10,920 nt of DNA, taken from contig JASLGV010000165.1 of the NCBI GenBank assembly GCA_030149995.1, positions 1 through 10,920 on the forward strand, read 5' to 3'. How positions within the stretch are numbered: the stretch's first letter is position 1; each line of letters starts with the position of its first letter. This DNA is from Pedobacter sp. GTDB lineage: Bacteria; Bacteroidota; Bacteroidia; Sphingobacteriales; Sphingobacteriaceae. Below the pieces are notes generated by a model. It did no database searches. It was not told the DNA's origin and saw only the letters and a list, made by a program, of their open reading frames with translations. Below are positions 8,002 through 10,920 of this stretch, piece after piece. A program made the position numbers and the translations under genes.

Positions 8002-9450
8002 TTAAAACTCAGCGTTTTTAGGGAAACGTGGGAATGCTATTACATCGCGGATATTGGTCATCCCGGTTACAAAAAGAACCAGTCTTTCAAAACCCAATCC
8101 AAAACCCGAATGCGGAGCGGAACCGAAACGGCGTGTATCTAAATACCACCACAGTTCTTCCTGCGGAATGTTTAATTCTGCCATGCGTCTGGTTAAATGG
8201 TCGAGGCGTTCTTCGCGTTGCGATCCGCCAATCATTTCGCCAATGCCAGGGAACAAGATATCCATGGCTGCAACGGTTTTTCTACCTTCGGCATCCGGCT
8301 CGTTCTGGCGCATGTAAAAAGATTTAATATCAGCCGGGTAGTCTGTTAAAATTACCGGTTTTTTAAAATGCTTTTCAACCAGGTAACGCTCGTGTTCGCT
8401 TTGTAGATCAGCGCCCCATTCGTCTATTAAATATTTAAACTGTTTTTTCTGGTTTGGTTTAGACGATTTTAAAATACGGATGGCTTCTGTATAAGTTAAA
8501 CGTTCAAAATCGTTGGCCAGGCAAAAATCGAGTTTTTCCAATAAACTGAATTCGCTGCGCTCGTTCTGAGGTTTTTGTTTATCCTCTTCGGCCAGACGGT
8601 TGTTCAGGAATTCAATTTCATCTTTGCAGTTGTCTAAGGCATACCGGATCACATATTTCATCATGTCTTCGGCAAGCTGCATGTTATCTTCCAGGTCTGC
8701 AAAGGCCACTTCAGGTTCTATCATCCAAAATTCAGCCAGGTGGCGGGTTGTATTTGAATTTTCGGCTCTGAAAGTAGGACCAAATGTATAAATCTGTCCA
8801 AAGGCCATGGCTGCCAGCTCGCCTTCTAGTTGTCCGGATACGGTTAAGTTGGTTGAGCGGCCAAAGAAATCTTCTTTATAGTCTACTTTACCGTCTTCTG
8901 TACGAGGTGTATTGTCGAAATCAAGGGTGGTAACTTTAAACATTTCGCCGGCACCTTCTGCATCACTTGCGGTAATTACAGGGGTGTGCATGTAAACAAA
9001 ACCACGCGAATTGTAAAACTGGTGAATGGCGAAAGCCAGTGCATGGCGTACTTTAAATACGGCATTAAATACATTGGTACGGAAGCGTAAATGTGCAATT
9101 TCGCGTAAAAACTCCAGGCTGTGTTTTTTAGGTTGCAAAGGAAACTTTTCAGGATCGCTATCGCCCAGGATCTCAACGTTCTTGGCTTTAATTTCGACTG
9201 TTTGTCCTTTTCCCAGCGACTCTACCAGCTGTCCGGTAGCAGCGATGGCGGCACCGGTGGTTATTCTTTTTAACAGCTCCTCGGGTGTATTATTAAAATC
9301 AACCACCACTTGGATATTGGCCATACACGAACCATCGTTTAAGGCAATAAACTGATTATTACGGAAGGTTTTTACCCAGCCCATAACGGTAACTTCTGTG
9401 TTGAATTCGGTCGATTTTAATAAATCTTTAATTTGCTGTCTCTTAATCAT
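8002..9450 (-). CDS. asnS: Asparaginyl-tRNA synthetase
   Basis: This 482-aa class IIb aminoacyl-tRNA synthetase charges tRNA-Asn with asparagine in the cytosol. The N-terminal OB-fold anticodon-binding domain covers about residues 15-100 ([21 protein letters not shown]). The catalytic core follows, with motif 1 around [19 protein letters not shown] and the [12 protein letters not shown] loop, motif 2 [16 protein letters not shown] from residue 227, and motif 3 GFGLGFERL with R456. The FRAENSN..RHLAEFW form of motif 2 is characteristic of AsnRS rather than AspRS. The length is normal. The start at 9450 ([11 protein letters not shown]) is chosen over an upstream start at 9483 because the consensus -7 element lies at 9471-9478, so a start at 9483 would precede the transcript. 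It is flanked by its own promoter and terminator. Confidence 0.97.
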   Translation of the reverse strand: MIKRQQIKDLLKSTEFNTEVTVMGWVKTFRNNQFIALNDGSCMANIQVVVDFNNTPEELLKRITTGAAIAATGQLVESLGKGQTVEIKAKNVEILGDSDPEKFPLQPKKHSLEFLREIAHLRFRTNVFNAVFKVRHALAFAIHQFYNSRGFVYMHTPVITASDAEGAGEMFKVTTLDFDNTPRTEDGKVDYKEDFFGRSTNLTVSGQLEGELAAMAFGQIYTFGPTFRAENSNTTRHLAEFWMIEPEVAFADLEDNMQLAEDMMKYVIRYALDNCKDEIEFLNNRLAEEDKQKPQNERSEFSLLEKLDFCLANDFERLTYTEAIRILKSSKPNQKKQFKYLIDEWGADLQSEHERYLVEKHFKKPVILTDYPADIKSFYMRQNEPDAEGRKTVAAMDILFPGIGEMIGGSQREERLDHLTRRMAELNIPQEELWWYLDTRRFGSAPHSGFGLGFERLVLFVTGMTNIRDVIAFPRFPKNAEF

Positions 9451-9470
9451 ACGAATGTTTATAAAAGCCG

Positions 9471-9478
9471 CAAAAATA
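9471..9478 (-). promoter_or_regulatory. Bacteroidota -7 element for asnS
   Basis: The minus strand reads TATTTTTG, a perfect TAnnTTTG match, ending 20 bp before the ATG at 9450. No TTG is found at the usual -33 distance. The element decides the asnS start codon. Confidence 0.6.
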
Positions 9479-9483
9479 AGCAA

Positions 9484-9697
9484 TTAGATTTAATTTTTAC
9501 TATTTATCGAGGTGGTAGATTTATATTTTTTCGATGATAAGGGGGATGTTTCAAACAGGTTATCGAATGGCTAACCAGGAGAAAAATACTCTTTTTGATC
9601 TCTTAAAATAGGGTGTGTTTTGAATGGGGATCTTAAAACGGACTTAAGGCATCGTTTCTAATGATCCGTAACGAGGTTACGCAACAAAGAAATTCGA
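9484..9697. other. Gene-free stretch between asnS and the XRE regulator
   Basis: These 214 bp hold no convincing gene. The only small frame noticed is a 25-codon one on the plus strand at 9534-9611 without recognisable features. A short perfect dyad, CGTAAC-GAG-GTTACG, lies at 9667-9681, 16 bp past the stop of the regulator gene. On the minus strand it would form a 6-bp stem with a 3-nt loop, but it has no T-run. A partial repeat of GATCT(CT)TAAAA-type sequence occurs around 9597-9637. Confidence 0.5.
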
Positions 9698-10027
9698 CTA
9701 AGCAGCAGGTTCTGTTTTGGAAATTTTTTTAAGTCTTTTTTGTGCCAGAAAGGTAAACCATACCTGTTTTAGCCTGGTAATAAATGGTTTAATCAGGTAA
9801 TCGGCACCATCAAATGTACTGCCCGCAAGTGTTGGGGGTAATAAATCGTATACAGATATTTTTAAAGCACCGGCAATCAGGTACAGATGGGTTGCCTTAA
9901 TTTCTGTTTCACCCCGTTCAATTTTAGAATAAGCCGCCTGTGAAATTTCCATGGCGTAGGCAATAGCATATTGCGAAATCTTTTTTGCTTCTCTGATGTT
10001 CCTGATGTTCTCTGCAATCCTATTCAT
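9698..10027 (-). CDS. XRE-family HTH transcriptional regulator
   Basis: This 109-aa protein has an N-terminal Cro/C1-type helix-turn-helix at residues 5-63 (IRNIREAKKISQ, then QAAYSKIERGE as the turn and recognition-helix region, ending VYDLLPP). Such domains bind palindromic operators as dimers. The basic C-terminal tail (about 65-109, with RLKQVWFTFLAQKRLKK) has no recognisable domain, and no TPR or peptide-binding region is present. The ATG at 10027 is chosen because the family similarity begins there; the frame stays open to 10273, but that would run through the operator-like dyad and into the divergent peptide gene. The promoter and a 41-bp palindrome lie directly upstream, so autoregulation and control of the divergent peptide gene are likely by inference. 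Confidence 0.9.
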   Translation of the reverse strand: MNRIAENIRNIREAKKISQYAIAYAMEISQAAYSKIERGETEIKATHLYLIAGALKISVYDLLPPTLAGSTFDGADYLIKPFITRLKQVWFTFLAQKRLKKISKTEPAA

Positions 10028-10050
10028 ACGGCTTGAAAAAATAATAGCTG

Positions 10051-10080
10051 CAAAATAAATAAGAAAAACAACAACTCCAA
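10051..10080 (-). promoter_or_regulatory. Putative promoter of the XRE gene
   Basis: On the minus strand a TTG (10080-10078) is separated by 19 bp from TTATTTTG (10058-10051). That is the usual Bacteroidota spacing (TTG, 19-21 bp, TAnnTTTG) with one mismatch in the -7 element. The TTG falls inside the left inner arm of the 10068-10108 dyad, so a bound repressor would block this promoter. Confidence 0.45.
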
Positions 10081-10108
10081 GTTGTGCAATACAACTTGTG
10101 GTTGTTGT
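10068..10108. promoter_or_regulatory. 41-bp nested palindrome, candidate XRE operator
   Basis: The outer arms ACAACAAC (10068-10075) and GTTGTTGT (10101-10108) are perfect reverse complements, as are the inner arms CAAGTTGT (10078-10085) and ACAACTTG (10091-10098). The centre is GCAAT, and two unpaired positions on each side separate inner from outer arms. In total 32 of 41 bases are in perfect arms. It lies between the divergent regulator (start 10027) and the peptide gene (start 10173). HTH_3 proteins bind such dyads as dimers or paired dimers; the binding assignment is inference from position and symmetry. Confidence 0.7.
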
Positions 10109-10141
10109 CTGATTTTCAGTGTGTTTAGAGTTTTGTTGGTG

Positions 10142-10155
10142 CCCGGATGTCCGGG
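10142..10155 (+). promoter_or_regulatory. GC-rich dyad in the leader of the peptide gene
   Basis: CCCGGA-TG-TCCGGG is a perfect 14-bp dyad ending 17 bp before the peptide ATG at 10173. In RNA it would fold as a 5-bp GC stem with an ATGT tetraloop. No T-run follows. It stands out in an AT-rich leader and could affect mRNA stability or translation, or be a protein-binding site. Confidence 0.4.
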
Positions 10156-10172
10156 TTCTAAACCTTAAAAAC

Positions 10173-10313
10173 ATGGAAAATTTATCAAATGCAGAGATGA
10201 TCGGAATTAATGGCGGCAAAGACAAGGAAAGGAGTACTTTCGGGTCTGTGGTAGATGCCATTGGTGGTGCCATTGTGGGTGCCGCAGGTACCGTTGCCAG
10301 CTGGTTTAAATAA
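10173..10313 (+). CDS. Double-glycine leader peptide precursor (bacteriocin- or signal-like)
   Basis: This is a 46-aa precursor. Residues 1-15 (MENLSNAEMIGINGG) form a canonical double-glycine leader: counting back from the cleavage site, L at -12, S at -11, E at -8, M at -7, I at -4, and G at -2 and -1. C39-peptidase ABC exporters cut such leaders after GG. The predicted 31-aa core has a charged start (KDKER) and a Gly/Ala-rich hydrophobic part with G32xxxG36 and G36xxG39, ending ASWFK. GxxxG motifs are typical of helical class IIb bacteriocin peptides. There are no cysteines in the precursor. The ATG at 10173 is preferred over a GTG at 10119, which would add 18 residues before the leader. 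It is divergent from an XRE regulator across a 41-bp dyad and overlaps the convergent rhomboid gene by 8 bp. No exporter or immunity gene is recognised nearby. The leader match is strong; the function is inferred. Confidence 0.8.
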   Translation: MENLSNAEMIGINGGKDKERSTFGSVVDAIGGAIVGAAGTVASWFK

Positions 10314-10920
10314 GCCGCTGTTTTAAATTGCTCAGAAGCTCTGTTACCAGCACAGGGCGCAGCATGATTGCGATCAGAAAACCAATTACAAGGCCCAGAA
10401 CATGCACTTTGTGATTGGTTTTTGATTTTTTAAAAACAATCATCAGCAACAGCAGAACAATTGTTAACAAAAAGGCAAAATCGTATGCATAGAAAAGAGG
10501 GAGTAGTTTATAAGGTTTTTCAGGATGATCTAAGGGGAAATATAGAATGGAAAAGCCCATGGTACAAAAAACAGCGCCTGAAAAACCAACAATACTAAAA
10601 GCAACATTGTCTTTTTGTTTCCAGCCGAGCAGTAAATTGGAGAGTACAATCCCTGAGAGGACCAGCAGAAGACAGATTATTTTTATCCAGGCAACAGAAT
10701 AGGTATCTTCTAAAATAATGTATTCTATATCACGAATTACCCGGTAAAACAAATAAATATTAAACAAAAGGTGCCACCAGCTGGAATGAACCAGGGCTGA
10801 ACTGAGCAGGGTGTGTATGCGTTTGCCCTTAAACACTTCGTACGGATGAAAGACCAGAGCATGATAAAAAGGTTTGTAGTAAAAGCCGATCAGGCTGGTT
10901 AGGAGAATAAGCCCGCATAT
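10306..10920 (-). CDS. Rhomboid-family intramembrane serine protease (5'-partial)
   Basis: The frame is open from the right edge to a TAA at 10306-10308, giving 204 codons; the N-terminus lies outside the window. It is a polytopic membrane protein with several hydrophobic helices. Rhomboid hallmarks are present (numbering from the edge): HSSWWHLLFN, the HxxxxHxxxN motif of the second helix; GFSG with the catalytic Ser at 114 (codon 10579-10581); and HVLGLVIG with the catalytic His at 173 (codon 10402-10404). Both residues of the Ser-His dyad are therefore intact. Rhomboids cleave transmembrane substrates within the inner membrane. A GTG at 10836 could be called as a start, but the homologous frame, including a membrane helix, continues to the edge. 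The 3' end overlaps the peptide gene by 8 bp in convergent orientation, with no terminator visible between them. Confidence 0.9.
   Translation of the reverse strand: MCGLILLTSLIGFYYKPFYHALVFHPYEVFKGKRIHTLLSSALVHSSWWHLLFNIYLFYRVIRDIEYIILEDTYSVAWIKIICLLLVLSGIVLSNLLLGWKQKDNVAFSIVGFSGAVFCTMGFSILYFPLDHPEKPYKLLPLFYAYDFAFLLTIVLLLLMIVFKKSKTNHKVHVLGLVIGFLIAIMLRPVLVTELLSNLKQRLI

Noticed and set aside
7879..8142. 87-codon plus-strand frame
   Set aside because: It runs through the asnS terminator and antisense into the asnS 3' end, with no recognisable protein features.
9451..9483. Upstream start of asnS at 9483
   Set aside because: It lies upstream of the perfect -7 element at 9471-9478, and the AsnRS family start fits residue 12 of that frame.
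9534..9611. 25-codon plus-strand frame preceded by a G-rich stretch
   Set aside because: It has no leader, membrane or family features, and Shine-Dalgarno-like G runs carry little weight in Bacteroidota.
9667..9681. CGTAAC-GAG-GTTACG dyad as terminator of the XRE gene
   Set aside because: The stem is short with a 3-nt loop and no T-run follows on either strand. It is kept only as a note in the intergenic entry.
10119..10172. GTG start at 10119 for the peptide
   Set aside because: It would put 18 unrelated residues in front of a canonical GG leader that already begins at the ATG at 10173, and it would include the leader dyad.
10028..10273. Extension of the XRE frame to 10273
   Set aside because: It would run through the 41-bp dyad and into the divergent peptide gene, and the HTH domain begins right after the ATG at 10027.

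Overview
The window looks like chromosomal DNA of a Bacteroidota member, probably Sphingobacteriaceae (Pedobacter- or Mucilaginibacter-like). This is inferred from moderate GC content, Bacteroidota-type -7 promoter elements (TAnnTTTG) close in front of several genes, no clear Shine-Dalgarno sites, and a giant modular surface protein of the kind common in this phylum. The genus is a guess. No tRNA, rRNA, CRISPR array or insertion sequence was seen.

Left half (1-5223, minus strand): one uninterrupted reading frame of at least 1741 codons. It starts with a signal peptide at 5223 and runs off the left edge. It encodes a secreted multidomain protein with an N-terminal beta-sandwich, four related Ig-like (ASH/HYDIN-like) modules, two tandem lamin-tail domains, a jelly-roll 'choice-of-anchor J'-like domain, an endonuclease/exonuclease/phosphatase (EEP) domain with its catalytic residues intact, and the start of adhesin-like repeats. 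The predicted role is a large extracellular nuclease or phosphodiesterase. The C-terminus, where a type IX secretion sorting domain would be expected, lies outside the window.

Middle (5366-9450): housekeeping-type genes. A YciO-type member of the TsaC/Sua5/YrdC family (minus) is divergent from a membrane-anchored FMN/3Fe-4S glutamate-synthase-domain protein (plus), with an 82-bp shared promoter region between them. The FMN gene ends in a strong intrinsic terminator. It is followed by a short intergenic region and then by asnS (asparaginyl-tRNA synthetase, minus), which has its own terminator and a perfect -7 element.

Right end (9698-10920): the most unusual part. A 109-aa XRE-type HTH regulator (minus) is divergent from a 46-aa peptide gene (plus). 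The peptide has a canonical double-glycine leader and a Gly/Ala-rich, GxxxG-containing core, so it resembles a bacteriocin or peptide-signal precursor. Between the two lies a 41-bp nested palindrome that covers the putative -33 element of the regulator gene and lies close to the peptide promoter region, which suggests a regulator-operator-peptide module. The peptide gene overlaps tail-to-tail by 8 bp with a rhomboid-family intramembrane serine protease gene (minus) that continues past the right edge. No dedicated ABC/C39 exporter lies in the window, so the export route and function of the peptide are open.
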